DNA from: Nannochloropsis oceanica
Taxonomy: Eukaryota; Sar; Eustigmatophyceae; Eustigmatales; Monodopsidaceae
Length of the DNA stretch: 64,000 bases
Assembly (NCBI GenBank): GCA_004519485.1
Contig: CP038118.1
Coordinates: 558,001-622,000 of the forward strand
Reading direction: 5' to 3'
Positions 40,118 through 53,066 of this stretch are shown here, piece after piece. Under the pieces are notes generated by a model that had not been told where the DNA came from, did not search any database, and worked only from the letters and a program-made list of their open reading frames with translations. The position numbers were made by a program, and so were the translations under genes. Each line of letters begins with the position of its first letter. Position 1 is the first letter of the stretch.

Positions 40118-41869
40118 ATGAACCGGACCTTGATTTCGTACCAACGCTTTCACCCATCGATCCGTGGACCTCTCCTCTTGCGGCAGTGCTGTTGCTTCCT
40201 TCTCCTAGCCTCGGCTTCCTCCTCCTCCTCCTCATCCTCCTCCTCCTCTCTCCCTGCCAGAACCCCCCTTGTTCCTAGCATGGGCAACCCGATCGCCTTC
40301 ACCCCTTCTCGAACCACCATGATGACGTCCATCCCTCCTGTCCCTCCCCTCTCCCGCCGTCTCTGGCAAGCCTCCCTCCCTATGGCCCACGCTGTCCTTC
40401 ACCACCCCTTTGTCCGCTCCATCGGGCAGGGCACCCTTCCCCTCCCTCTCTTCCAAGCCTACGCCGCGCAAGACGCTCATTTTTTACAGAGCTTTGCAAA
40501 AGCTTACGCACATGCCATGACAAAAGCAGAGGACCCAAAGACAGTGGTGGCGCTGAGCGGAATGATTGCTGCGGTTGTGGAAGAATTAGAGCTTCACTCC
40601 TCTGTATTAGAGAAGGAGGGAGGGGTGCAGGGTGAAAGCTGCAAGGGAGGAGGAAACGGTTGTGCTACCAGCAGTAATAGCTATAGGGACACTAGGGAAA
40701 ATGCTGCGAATGGTAACGACGTGGCAGAAGAAAGTCGACAAGAAACCTCCTCCACCACCACCACCACCATCCCCCCTCTCATCCCCTCCCCCGCTTGTCT
40801 CGCCTACACCTCCTTCCTCATCTCCAAGGCATCTTCTCCCTCCAGCTCCATCGCTCACATTTTGGCGGCATTGACCCCGTGTATGCGGCTGTATGCCCAT
40901 GTAGGGAGGAGGTTGGTCGAGGTAGTGGAGGAGGGGATGGCGGAAGGGAGGGAACGGGGGGCTGGAGAATCCCTATCCATACCTACAATACCAAATGTAG
41001 GAGAGGTGCCTGCGTCGTCCTCCTCGTCTTCCTTCCCTCCCTCCCTCCGTGCTTGGCTGGATGTGTATTCTAGCCCTGCCTTCGAAGCCAGCGCCGCCGC
41101 CGTAGAGGCCTTGTTGGACACCGAAGCCGCCAGAGAGAGGGAAGAGAGGAGGAGGAGAAGGGAGGAGGAGGGAGGGATGGAGGGATGGCAAGAGGACGAG
41201 GAGAGGAGGGAGGAAGAGAAGTTGTTCTCCCTGTACCTTAAAGCGATGAATCTCGAGTACAATTTCTTCGCGGAGCAATGGGAGAGAGGAAGGGAGGATT
41301 GGAAGGGGTATCAGCCCATCCTCCTCGTCACAGATTTTGACTCCACCTGCTCCCTTTCCGACACCACCCACCTCCTGCCTAAGGCCGCGGGGTATTTCAA
41401 GGGGCCGGAGTATTCTCTTTCCAAATGGGAGGAGCTTGAAAATGCATACCTCGCCCAGCTGGCCCAGGTCATGCGCCCCCTCCTCGAAGGCAGCCCCCTC
41501 TCCTTCCCGCCTCCCTCCTCGTCCTCCTCTTTCACAGAGGGGCAAGGTCAAGACGCTGCTGCCCCTGTAGAAGCAACCTCTTTCTTCCCCCCTTCTTCAT
41601 TCTCTCTCATGAAGGAGAGGGATCTAGCCGCAGCTGCTGCTCACCTATCTCCCCTCGACGCCTTTGACGTCCGCGCCGTTGAATCAGTCTCTGCCTCCAA
41701 CCTCCTCAAGGGCATCGACCTCTCCCTCCTTCCCGGCCTCCTCCTCTCTTCCACCCCTTTATCCACCTCCTCCTCCTTTGTGTCCTCCCTCGCCCTCCAA
41801 CCACACTGTGCTCCGGTCCTTCGTTACGCTGATGCCCTTGTCTCCTCCTCCTCCTCCTCCTCCTCCTCC

Positions 41870-41901
<32 letters not shown>

Positions 41902-42562
41902 CTCCTCTTCCTCCTCTTCCTCCTCTTCCTCCTCCTCCTCCTCCTCTTCTTCTTCCTCCTGCCTCCCAAACCCCTCCTCCCCCTTTTTCTTCCACGTTCT
42001 CTCTGTATCATGGTCGTCCCTCCTCATCACCACCGCCACTGGGCTTGACCCCTCTCGAGTCACCTGCAATCAGCTCGAGAGCGAGGGTGGGAGGGAGGGA
42101 GGGAAGGAGGACGGGGTCCGCTCTATTGCCTCCCCGGACGAGGGAGGGAGGGAGGGCGATAGCAAAGGGGGTGAGTCCTCGACAGGAAAGATCAAAGTAC
42201 TTGTGGATGGCCCTGGTGGAAAGCTTCGCCACTTCCGACGGCTTCAGGCCAAGGCAGCGAGGGAGGGAGGAAGGGAGGGCAAGACTGTATATATCGGTGA
42301 TTCTGTGACAGATATCTTGGCTTTAATGGCCGCTGATGTGGGGATAGTAGTAGGACACTCGGAGACTTTAAGAAAGATGGTAAAAAAAATTGGGTGGGAA
42401 ATACGGCCGTTGCTGGCCTTTCCCGTGGAGGAGGGCAGGAGGGAGGGAAGAAGGGCGGTGTGGGCGGCGAGGGATTGGGCAGAGATTGGGGTGTTTTTAT
42501 TTGGGAGGAGAGGGGCGGAAGTGGTAGGGGAGGGAGAGAAAGAGGGAGGGGGGGAGGTGTAG
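40118..42562 (+). CDS. TenA-HAD fusion, thiamine monophosphate phosphatase (TH2-type)
   Basis: 814 residues from the first ATG at 40118. The N-terminus is hydrophobic then Ser-rich, possibly an organelle presequence. A TenA/THI-4 domain starts near residue 78 (SRRLWQASLPMAHAVLHHPF, FQAYAAQDAHFLQSFAKAYA) and ends near 390 (LYLKAMNLEYNFFAEQWERG), interrupted by simple-sequence insertions. A HAD phosphatase domain starts near 400 with motif I LLVTDFDSTCSLSDTTHLLP (DxDxT) and ends with motif IV YIGDSVTDILALMAADVGIV. The TenA-then-HAD order is that of Arabidopsis TH2, which dephosphorylates thiamine monophosphate for thiamine diphosphate synthesis. A Ser run of about 40 residues sits inside the HAD domain (41845-41965). 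All HAD acidic residues are present. Confidence 0.88.
41845..41960 (+). repeat. (TCC/TCT)n microsatellite inside a coding region
   Basis: An in-frame run of TCC and TCT codons encodes a polyserine stretch of roughly 40 residues within the HAD domain of the TMP phosphatase gene. Its purity suggests replication-slippage growth, with frame retained. Confidence 0.9.
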
Positions 42563-43086
42563 GCTTGTTAATTACGAAAGAGATCGGTAACTGGTATCAA
42601 AACTGACCAACAAGGGCTTGACCCCGAAGAAAACTGAAGAGAAAGCAATGAAGATGTATTTAAGGAAAGTCATGAACGTGGTTCCTAGAGTCGGTTGTGA
42701 CTGACTGCTACCATTATTATTGGGACCGGTTTGTGCGTGTTTGTCCGTGTACCCTGCCCTTCTTCACCCACTGCATGTTGCATTGGCGGCCATTGGCGCA
42801 GAACAACGAATATTGAATGCACCATCAACGACATCACTTCAATGCGATTAGCCTCCGTAGGCACGTCAACACAAGTGATCTGCCCCATTCCTTCAACTGT
42901 CCATGCCCCTTGCACGCTGTCATTCTGGCATGCACTATTTTCCTCAAGGCAGCCATGCATAGATGCATCCCCATGCATAGATGCATCCCCTCTCCTTAGA
43001 GACCTTCCACCCAACCGCCATGATAGGGGCTGATATCCCACCACCAACCTTACCATCGAACCACACCTCACTTTTCCCCGGCAGTC
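42563..43086. other. Intergenic, with a short tandem duplication
   Basis: A unit of about 18 bp (ATGCATAGATGCATCCCC) is present twice in tandem around 42954-42990. Otherwise unique DNA; no gene seen. Confidence 0.5.
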
Positions 43087-44449
43087 ATGCCTAAGGTCAC
43101 CGCTGCGAGTCAACGGCGGGCTCGCGCCCGGGCATCGAGTCAGCCTTACACCAAGCAACCTCCTGTCCCCGCTGCCATTACCGTCCTTCCCGACCCCAAC
43201 CGCCCTGATTTGGCCGGGACTGGCTTGCAAAAGCCCGCGCACCGACAAAAACTCATGCGTAAAAAATCATTTTTAGAGAGTATTGGAGAATCAGCGGCGG
43301 CTGCGGCGGTAGACGTGGGGGCTCGGAGTCAAAAAGCAGCTTGCAAGGGGAGCAAGCACGGGGAGGAAAGTTTGACACCGAGCTGGAGCGATGTGCGCGG
43401 CCTGCTGGTCTCGCTAAAGTCCCCGTCGATAGCGTTGGAAGGAGAAAAAGTATGTGAATGTTCAATCTGTGGAGGGAGGAGTTTATTCATGGTGCGAAAA
43501 GGGGGAGGATACATCCACTGAGGTGGTAGGCCTCATAACTTACATGGGGTTGTTGGCTGATGCCGTTTGCGCATATTCCCCTCATCAATTCATGTTTTCC
43601 CAAATTATCATGTATAACTACGTAGGCCGCAAAAGCGATGACAAGCGAGAACTTTCAAAAGATCAAGTCTAACGCGGCGAAGCAAATAATTGCCGCTAAG
43701 GAGGTGCGTTTTCGTCGTGGGTTAGGGGAATGGGGGGCGATAAAGAAGGGCGCGGCTTGTAAAGAACTTCGATGAACCGAACTTCGTGGCTGCTTACATT
43801 TACTAGTCCCCTGTATGCTGGATTGTCGATCATCGAGTGCTTCTAACGTTTTTTTCAAATGTTTAAAGCTGTCACTGAGTTCGGTCTAATGATCCGCTAG
43901 CCAATGACGTGTTGAACAAGAACGAGTCACCTACATGCATTCTCACTGACATGTAAGCGGTGATTAATGAACCCGCTTTTTAAATTAAAAAAAAACGGAA
44001 CACCTCTCGCACCTCCGTTGTTCCTGTCTCCCTGACTTTCTCCTTTTCAACCCCAACAGGTGGAATGTCTAAAGCATATTACCGCCCATCCTGTTTTCAA
44101 GTCTAATCCTCACACTGCTATCCGGGAACACCTTCGCAGCCAGCTGGCTGCCTCTGCTGCTGCTGCCCGTGCAGTGGCCAAAGAGAAAGGAGAAGGCGGA
44201 GAAGGTGAAGAAGGAAGGAGACATGGGAGTCTGTCGCTCAAGAAACGAGAGGAAGGAGGAGATGGAGGAAGAAGGCTTAGTCGGTACGTCAATTCAGTTG
44301 AATGTCATATGTTGGAATATGGGACGAGAGTGCTGGTGGGAGTAAAGGGAGTGGGAATGCCACTAGTTAATTGACAGACTGACGTTCACCTTCCTTTGTG
44401 AAACGCACACAGGCAAGCCATTCCCCCGGCAAGACGGCATAAACGATAA
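43087..44449 (+). CDS. SLX9/FAM207A-like ribosome biogenesis protein
   Basis: Three exons, 43087-43449, 44060-44283 and 44413-44449, with GTATGT and GTACGT donors and CAACAG and CACACAG acceptors; phases agree and the product has 207 residues. It starts MPKVTAASQRRARARASSQP and has a basic patch (HRQKLMRKKSFLESIGE). Exon 2 has the family hallmark: HITAHPVFKSNPHTAIREHL, matching the AHPAFQ-x-DPL-x-I-HL block of human FAM207A/SLX9. The short last exon gives a basic tail (RQAIPPARRHKR). SLX9 proteins act in pre-ribosome maturation and export, so a nucleolar location is expected. The frame-preserving third exon supports the model over a read-through stop at 44374. Confidence 0.78.
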
Positions 44450-44679
44450 TTATTTGATGTTTGAAATAGACCAAAGTATGAAAGGAAAGAAGAAGAAGCC
44501 GCGCAAATATGTATCCGACGACAGACCATAAGTATGGCTATATGCTTTTGTTCCATGTGTGGGGGGGTGCACATGATGGGGACTAGCGTCCCTCGTTTCC
44601 ATCGTACCAAGCTTACCAAAAACCACAATCACCTTGATAACGGCCCAATCAATAATTTTGACCCACAAATTCTTTTGCA

Positions 44680-47600
44680 TTGTCTACATGCACGCCATTC
44701 CAAGACTTTTCAAAGGCATTACCTCCGACCTCTCCTCCCTCCCCGCACCCCGCACAATCGCCAACTAATGTCCGTTGCCGCAACCGCTTCTACTTCACTG
44801 ATGCCCCTCCCCTGGATCCGGGTTATCACCCTTTATTCGTTCCAATGAAATGGTTCCTCGCCACTTCAGGGCATCCTGCTGTCTTGAGGATGTCACAGAG
44901 GTGTATCCATACGTAGGGGTTGAGTGTCACCAGATTCGACTATTTTTCCAAACATGGGCAGGAAGCCACGCAATCGCCTTCCCCTCGGAAGTCTTAAAAG
45001 CCGCACACACTCTCTAGGATCAAGACCTCGCTGACACATTTTCCTCTTTTCGCACACTCTATCATACAAATAGACAACCAAGCAGACAGCTGCTAAACAG
45101 CAAGGAAGACCCCTCCTGCCAGCAGGACCTCCAACGTGGAGCCAGGCACCAAAGCAAGGCAGGACGGGGTGAGAACGATTGTTTTCGCTCTTTTTCGCGA
45201 GCAATATCGCGGCGTATGCCTGCTGTAAAGATAATAACGTGGACGCCAACGTCCCAAGAGCCCCTTCTTCCCGGAGAATGGCTGAGGTCCTCGAGGCAGC
45301 CACCACAGACCTGACGTTCCTTCTAGCCCCAGCCCCGAAAGGTCTCGGTCTAGATTTGGAAGACCGCTCCCTTACAGACACCATTGAACGCAATCCCGAG
45401 TCCCTCACGAAGGACATAGTCGCAGATCTCACCAAGCATCCCCTCATCGCCGTGGTAGCTGGAAAGGTCTTTGCGGTGCGTTCCGCGTCCTTGCCGAATG
45501 TCATCCGGGCCATTGGTCGACTCTTGCAATTCTGCGACCCCCACACCAGCAAACTGTGGGAAGAATTCAGGTGCTCTGGTATGCTGGAAGAGCTACTTAC
45601 ACGCATGAGGGTAGTGGTGGAAAAGGGACGGTACCTCTTAGCTACTCATATACTCGGGGCTTTTTTACCTTTGCTTTACGTAGGGGATGGTTTGAGCTGT
45701 GACGGCGACAAGACGGACGATTGCGGCGCTGACTTCCTCGAGCGGCTCGCATTAAACTGCAGTTTCCACACTTAAGCCCTATTCTGTTGGGACGCTAGAG
45801 AGCACCTCTTCGTTCGCGGCCTTGGGTGGCGGGGGAAGGAAGTTTCAGCAGTGCATTTTGGCCGTGCATGCCTTGATTTCCCTCCTTGTCCCTCTCGATC
45901 TGCTCGACTCTGCCCTTGTCAATCAGTCTTCTCTGCGTGAAGGAGGGAGAGAAGGGAGAAACAGGAGTTGAAGGGCGGGGAATGGAGACTTTTCCGGTGG
46001 TTGGGCAGCTGGAGACAGGGTTTGATGGCCTTCCACTCCTAGTACCTAGGGAGCTCGCTTCTATACGTCGTCATCGAGGGCAAGCTCTGCGGTGGCTGGT
46101 TCTTAAAGGACCTGCCCCTCACGCAGTTACCCTAGCATTTTACACAGGTCTGAAAGTAAGGCGGGCGTTCGTGAGGGCGGGAATGGTGGAAAAAGTGGTG
46201 GATATGTTGGGAAGAATTGTGGAGAAGATGGAAAGGGGAGAGTGGGAGCTGGAGAAGTTATGCACGACGGCGAGGAAAAGAATGGCATTTGGTCCCTTCG
46301 TAGGAGTGAAGCATGATAGTGACTTGCATACGCCTGGGGTTCGTGGTCAGATGGGGCTGGCAGAGGACGATAACACGGTACTTGCGGAATTTTTTGGTTC
46401 CTCGCTACTAATCTTTGCCACAGCCTTGAGTAGATTGCACCCCTTGAACTCCATTGAAGGCCATGCTGCTGCTAAAGGAGGGGTGAGGGGAAGCTGGAAT
46501 CTGGCTGCGGACAGAGATTTACCCTCTCGCGCCTAGGAACGACATTTTCTCTCCCTCTTTCGACAGCTTGGTGGCCTGCTGCTCCGCCTCCTCCGCACCA
46601 CACCATCAACACCACCACCGCCATCGCCACCAATGGCGACTGCAACAATAAAATTAACGGAAGAAGCGAGCGTTGCTAAGTCCATCTTCTTTTTCATAGC
46701 CCGCTATATGTTATCCACGGCCCTGGGCAGCTACACTCCCCTGGTTGAGCTCGTCCTCAGTCCTCGCAGTGACTCCTCCCTCCAGCCCTTCTCGTCCTTT
46801 GTTTCCATGTCTTCCTCCCTCTTCCTATCGTGTCTACCCCTATCAAGCACCAAGAACGTACCTGACAAGCTTCTCCCCACTCTCTCTACTCTCCTCCTCT
46901 GCACCATCATCAGCAGCCCCACTATCATATTGGTACCAGCAGTACCTCCTATTTCGCTCCTCCTCCTTCCCTTCCCTCCATTTCTCCCTCTTCCTCCGCC
47001 GACAGCCTTCAGGCTCATTTCCGATCCACCTTGCTTCGCGCCCTCCTCTCAGAAGTCCGTTTCCGTGTCCAAAATAACAATGCATGGGAGGGAACAGGGC
47101 CCTCCCTTCTCTCCCCTACTCAGTCAAAGCTCAGTACGAATCTCCCTCGCTTCTTTGGGCTTGTGGCTTCAAATACCTTCCTGGTCCGTGACAAAGTCAA
47201 CGATGGTGCAGCATCTGCCGCTGCTGCTGCCGCTGCTTCATTCCTTCCTTCCTTGCCTGGTCAGGAGGGAAAGCCCGCGAGGGATTTCTGGTTGTTGACT
47301 AATTTGCTTTTTTTTTGGGACATGCTGCAGGTAGCTGTTGTGGCGCCCCCATTTTCGTCTTTGGAGAGTATGCCATCGGGAGTGACGTTTCGGTCTTTGA
47401 AGCTGATACAACAACACCTTCCAGCACCAGCAGCATCTCCTCTCTCTTCAGAGCTCAAGTCAAACATACCGTAGGTGGTCTTTTAGGAATTACCCTATGG
47501 ATGAACGACGACATCGAAGAATGAGTCATAAGCACCATTGACTTCCACCGCGAAATTCTCCTAATCGGCTTCATCTGGCTCATGAAAGAAGAACCTGTCC

Positions 47601-48870
47601 ACCCGTCCACCGCCTCCGCCCTCTTGCACCACGCTATCAGATATCTGCCTTTCCTCCTCCCCCAGCTCTACACTACGAGAGCCATTGAGATGGATAGGCA
47701 CTTCCTTGACGCCCTCCTTCAGTACTTATACCCCCTCCTCTCCGATGAAAAACCGAATTGCAGAGAAGCAGCCATATTTCTCTGGCGAGAGCTTCTGACC
47801 TCTACTCCCCATAGGAAGATAGTTGATTCTCTACTCTCTGTCCCCAAAACTATTATCGTCAAGGGCAAGAAAGGCAAACCGCCGGCGACGCTTCTCACGC
47901 TTAGCCTCCTTAATTGCAGTATCACGAACAGCGACAGCAGCAGCTCTTTCTCGTCTTCTTTTTCTTCTTTCTCCTCCTCCTCCTCCTCCTTTTCGGGTCT
48001 GCTCTCTCCTGAAGGTTTTGACTTCCTACTCAAAGTCAACGCTGGTCGCCCCCCCTCCCTCCACCCCTAAGTCTGCCGCATCCTCCTTCCTCCTCTCTCC
48101 TCGTTGCCCGGAATACTTCTGGAGCGAATATGCAGACAAGGAGTTCCAATCTTGGCTCGGATCTCTCACTCCTGACATCCAAAAACAGATTTCCAGATCT
48201 CTCTTACTGCACGGGAAAGATTTTAGGCTGTGGCCTGATAATGCCGCCACTGCAGCCCTTCTCTCCTATCGACAGGGGGTGGCAAGCACGGAGAAGAAGT
48301 GGAGGGAGACACGGCACGAGTCGTTGAAAAGCCTGACTAAGACAGTGCTTGGCTGGAGGAAGGAGTTCAAAACCAAGGAGGAGGTAGAACTAAGGAGGCA
48401 GGTTCGCTGGTCGCAGGAGAGGGTGAATCGAGAGACGATCGGTGCCAGGCATATGGAGTTTATTTTTACTGAATTAATTGAAGGGACCTCTATGGCTGTG
48501 GCGCCGGGAGGGGGGTTGGTTAAAGATATGGGGAAGTGAGATGGATATTTCAGCTCGCACGTGTCAAAGAGGAGAGAGAAACGCACGAAGGGCGGGGAGG
48601 AGGAGGATGAGAATGCACCGGAACGATTGATTCAGGGGTTGGTTCTGGATGTGGGAGATAAGGAGTTATTGGGGGGGATGGAAGGAGGAGTGGGGAAAGA
48701 AGATCTAATCTTGGACTCAGCAAAGAGCCCAATGCGAATTCGAAAATTTTTGCGGCGGGCCAGCTTCCGTCTTGGTCGAGTGAAGGCTACTACTCCTGTT
48801 TCCTCCTCCTCCTCCTCCTCCTCCTCCTCCTCCTCCTCCTCCTCCTCGTCGATGGGAAGGGCGACACTGA

Positions 48871-48906
<36 letters not shown>

Positions 48907-51900
48907 GCAGTACCTCTCCTCCCATTGCCTCCTATTGGCCAATCAACAGTACCAGCAGCAGCAGCGGGTCTGGATCAGCACCTCTCCTTCTTCCCATTAA
49001 GATCTTTGATCCTGATTCTTCTCTTCCTCATTTAGAGAAAGGAAGTCCCATCACCAAAAGTGCTAGTAAGTTTGACTGTGGTGCCGGTGGCAGCAGCGAT
49101 TCGTTGCGTCCTTTCAGTCCATTTGCTGGTGGTAGCGATGGTGGTGGAGGAGGAAGGGAGGGAAGAATAACGCCTTCTCTCCTCTTTTCTCTCAAGGAGG
49201 CGAGTGAATTTGACTTCTTTTCAGAGGGTCTCAACGGCACAGATCACAATAGTGATAATGGTGGTGGTGGTGATGATAATGATGATGATGACGATGATGG
49301 TGATGGCGAGATTACAGAGGAGGAGGAGAACGAGGAGAATGAGGAGAACGAGAAGGAAAAGGAGGAGGATGAAGAGTAGGAGGAGGGTGTGGAGGCGATT
49401 GAGGAGGAAGTAGTTAGTGCTTACGTGGATAAACACGGTCTGGCGAGTGTAGCGTCATTTTCTTCAATTACTATTCCTATTCGCATGGTCGATTGTATCT
49501 CTAGCGAGGAAACGGGCTCCCGCCCTAAATCTTTCTCCCCCTCCACCCCTTCCACATCTTCTGCTGCATTGGCGGTGCATGATAGTGATGCCAGCTATCA
49601 AGGCATGGTTATGTTCGGAATAGAGAAAGACGAAGAAGGGCATGCATCAATACCAACCGCAATAGCAGCGAAGGCAACAGCAGTAGCGAGCGAGAACTCC
49701 CTGCGACATTTTGTTTCCCGCCCGAATCGACATCTGATGGTCCATCATATGTGTTCGGGAGGGGATTGAGAAAAGCAAATTGGGGAGGAAAGCACACCGC
49801 CTGCCCTTAGCTTTGTCGCTACCAGTGAAGATGAAAGGGCTAATGATGATGATAGGGAGGGAGAAGAGGAAATAGAAGACCTAGTTGGGGCTGATGATAA
49901 GCTGAAGCCTTTCTTGGTCCCGGGGGACGAGATTAAGCGCCGCTACAACTGTGCATGTGTCCAGGGCGTCTACGCCTATCCAGGTATGCTCATGGTTGCG
50001 GAGGGTCATTTGTATATAATTGACAATTACAAGGTGATAGGAGGCAAACCGGGCACGTGGAATGACTCTGGGGCGGACACCTCGTCGTCTGTTTACGAAG
50101 TGGTGGAGATCCATCCGGAAGAAGTAACGACGCTGCAGACGGCAAGCTCGGTGATGGCCCGTCAAACTACCGATGCGTGGCTCTCTAAACCGGCTTCGCG
50201 GAATAATCCGGTGGCTATTTCAGGGCGGCTTTGCACCAAGTGCGCCCATGGGGAGAGCTTTAGCCCTACTCATCATTGCCACTATTTCCCCTTCAAAGAA
50301 GTGACGTTGGCATATCGGCCCCGCTATCACCTCCGGCAAGTGGCACTTGAGATCTTTTTGGCCAATGGCGAGAAATATTTGGTCACTCTCGAGGAGCCCA
50401 AGGTCCGAAACGCGCTGTTGCAAGTCCTCAAGCAGCGGTGCAATGAGTCAATGACCGTCATACATAACGCCAAGGTCTCGCCTTTGGATTAAATTCAAAG
50501 CTTCCTCAATATTACCAATCTGTCCATCTTGACCGAACAGTGGGTCCGGGAAGAGGTGTCCAACTTTCAGTATCTCATGCACTTAAACACGCTCTCAGGG
50601 CGATCGTATAACGATATGACGCAAAATCCGGTGTTTCCTTGGGTGCTTGTCGGTTGGGACTCGGAGGAGCTGGACTTCTCCAATCCTGCGACTTTCCGTG
50701 ACCTTACCAAGCCCATGGGGGCCTTGAACTCTGCGCGAGAAATGGAGTTTCGGGAGCGATATTCGCTACTGAAGGAAGAGGAGCAGCAGGGTGACTCATA
50801 GAAAGCTTTTCATTATGGGACGCACAACTCATCGGCTGCGATTGTCTTGTACTATTTAGTGCGCTTGCAACCGTTTGCAGAGCAGCACATTCGACTTCAG
50901 TCTGAGCGCTTTGACCATCCCGACCGTCTGTTCTTAGCGCTGAAAAAATCTTGGTTGACCTTCTCGGGGGCTGCGGCGTATCAGGGGAGCTTTACCAATA
51001 CCCAAGACGTGCGTGAGCTTATCCCCGAATAATTCTGTCTGCCTAAAATGCTAGAGAACAAAAATGGATACGATTACGGAGAAGACTTGGAAGGGCAACG
51101 CAACAACGATGTGGGTCTCCCACCTTAGGCGCGAGTTTGTGCGGCTCCATCGCTAGGCTCTAGAGAGTGAATACGTATCGCACAATCTACATCATTGGAT
51201 TGATCTTATATGGGGGTTCAAGCAACGCGGAAAGCCAGCGGAGGAGAACTGCAATGTCTATTACTACCTGACGTATGAAGGCGCGATCGACTTGGAAAGT
51301 GAGGAGGACCCTAATCTCCGCAAGGCCTATGTGGAGCAGATCCATGAGTTTGGCCAGACCCCTTCGCAGCTTTTTAAGGCTCCATATCCTTCCCGCATAT
51401 TGGCTTCTCTTTCTGATGGAGGCAGTGACAAAGACAAGCAACGCCCCGGTTCTTGTCGCATATGATGTATTCAGCCTGTTATGCATGTCTGGGGGCTACA
51501 CAAAGGCTTGTTGGCTCGTGAGGTAGAGCCCCATGTTGATGGCTTGGGTGGTGGTGGCACGGGTGGTTGAGGAGGATTGGGAGGCGGAGGGGGTGTCGCA
51601 GGAAGGGCGAGCCCACGTAGGCAGCAGCAAATCACGCGACTATGGACGCTAATTTCGGCGCTGCATGCAAGTGGGATTACGAATGTAGCAGTGAGTGCTA
51701 GGCATAGTATGGTCGTGAGCGTTTGTAGTTTGAATCGTGTGGCACTACCGTGGGACCTTAACCGACGACAGTTGGTGCGCCAATTGAAACTGGCTCCGAC
51801 GAAGAAGCCGGCTTTGGATTCGGTGAGTGATTCGATGACTCTCTATATAGATGAATTGGCGGAGACCATTGTTTTGACCGTGGGGGTAAGCATATATGTC

Positions 51901-52461
51901 TATGACGCGAATGGCTCTCCGTTAACATATTTGAATCTGAGCACTTTGCCCTTGCGCAAGAGCCCAGTAGGAGCCAACAACCCCGACTACAACATCAGGT
52001 CCCGTTCCTTATTCTCATTTCCACCAACAACAGATGAAAGCTCTTATGAAATCATGGCGACGAACGTGTTGAATTCCCCAGCTACTCTTATCTCGGCTTG
52101 TTCTGCATTAGGTGATGATTGCTCGCCCCTCACTCTTTTGACGGGGCACACATACGGGCAGATCCGCTTATGGGTGTTGGAGTACGGCAGGGAAGAAAGG
52201 GAGGCCATGAAGGAGAATGAGAGATACGGAATGGACTGTCGTTTAATATTGATACAGGAGTTGGCGTATGCGTTGTCGGCATCGGGAGGGGTGCCCAGTA
52301 AGGCGCCTAATACGGCGTTGACTTTATCGCAGGATTTGCGACGGTTTTACTCTGGAGATACGATGGGGGTAGTGTGTGCATGGGACGCCTCGTCCTCTGC
52401 TCCTTACTTTGGTACTCTAAAAAGGAATCACGCCCATGCCTCGGCTAAATGGATGAAGTAG
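44680..52461 (+). pseudogene. Giant BEACH-WD40 (neurobeachin/LYST-type) gene, interrupted by many stops
   Basis: About 7.8 kb with protein homology running through it but no intact frame. A helical N-terminal region (LDPGYHPLFVPMKWFLATSG; DFLERLALNCSF; FLPFLLPQLYTTR near 47650) precedes a PH-like domain at about 49910-50480 (RRYNCACVQGVYAYPGMLMV, IDNYKVIGGKPGTW). The BEACH domain at about 50520-51400 has SNFQYLMHLNTLSGRSYND, VFPWVLVGW, the hallmark FHYGTH, and [16 protein letters not shown]40-type sequence follows (LTLLTGHTYGQIRLWVLE; FYSGDTMGVVCAWDAS) to 52461. From 47823 to about 51118 one frame is kept throughout, yet it contains stops ending at 48539, 49379, 49769, 50492, 50801 and 51032. 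A frame change occurs at 51119-51135, then further stops near 51156 and 51460. BEACH proteins act in vesicle trafficking; this copy looks non-functional. The 5' boundary is approximate. Confidence 0.75.
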
Positions 52462-53066
52462 AGGGAGGAAGGTGTCGAAAGATGCTAGGGTTTGGAGGGT
52501 TGGATCGGAACAAGGGAAGAAGTCAGAAAAATTATGTACAGCGGAAAAGAACAGGGAAAGAGAGCGAAGCAACTGCTCCAAGAGATGGCATAGGAAATCT
52601 TCATTTCAAAAAAGCGGGAAACTGAGTGGAAAGTAGAAGGAAGAGCAACCACTACGATGTAAAAGTACGTACAGGGTAATACACTAGGGAAGCGCTTCGG
52701 GCTATCGTATCTGACGCACCAAATCTGAGGCAACAACAGTAGCATGCAAATAATTGTAAACCAGAAGAAATTGTGAGACTAGCGCAGGAATTATGCGCGT
52801 GTGTGTATCATCATTGTGTGACGATTCTTCTTTCTTCTTTTTTTCTTCCCGTTCATATTGCGTCTATGTACAAGTCATACACACATGCAGATTGCCTCAC
52901 TCGTTGATTCCTCGTATAATTTCTTCCCCCTTTCCACCTTTACTTCCGTCTTCCCTCCTTTTCACTCCGTCTTGTCCTTGTGACCACCAGCACATCATGT
53001 CTTCCCTCCCTCCCTCCCTCCCTCCCTCCCTCCCTCCCTCCCGCCCCTCCCTTCATATTCCAGACC
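52462..53066. other. Convergent intergenic region with (CCCT)n tract at about 52998-53043
   Basis: Between the 3' end of the BEACH relic (+) and the FUN14 gene (-). A run of about eleven CCCT units is the main feature. No gene seen. Confidence 0.55.

Noticed and set aside
40000-42700. TPP riboswitch near the thiamine phosphatase gene
   Set aside because: No sequence resembling the conserved CTGAGA and ACCTGA core blocks in suitable arrangement was found in the flanks.
47823-51118. Reassigned stop codons (alternative nuclear code) in the BEACH gene
   Set aside because: Other genes in the window end properly at TAA, TAG and TGA (riboflavin enzyme, PsbM, ClpR, subtilase), so the standard code applies; pseudogene decay is simpler.
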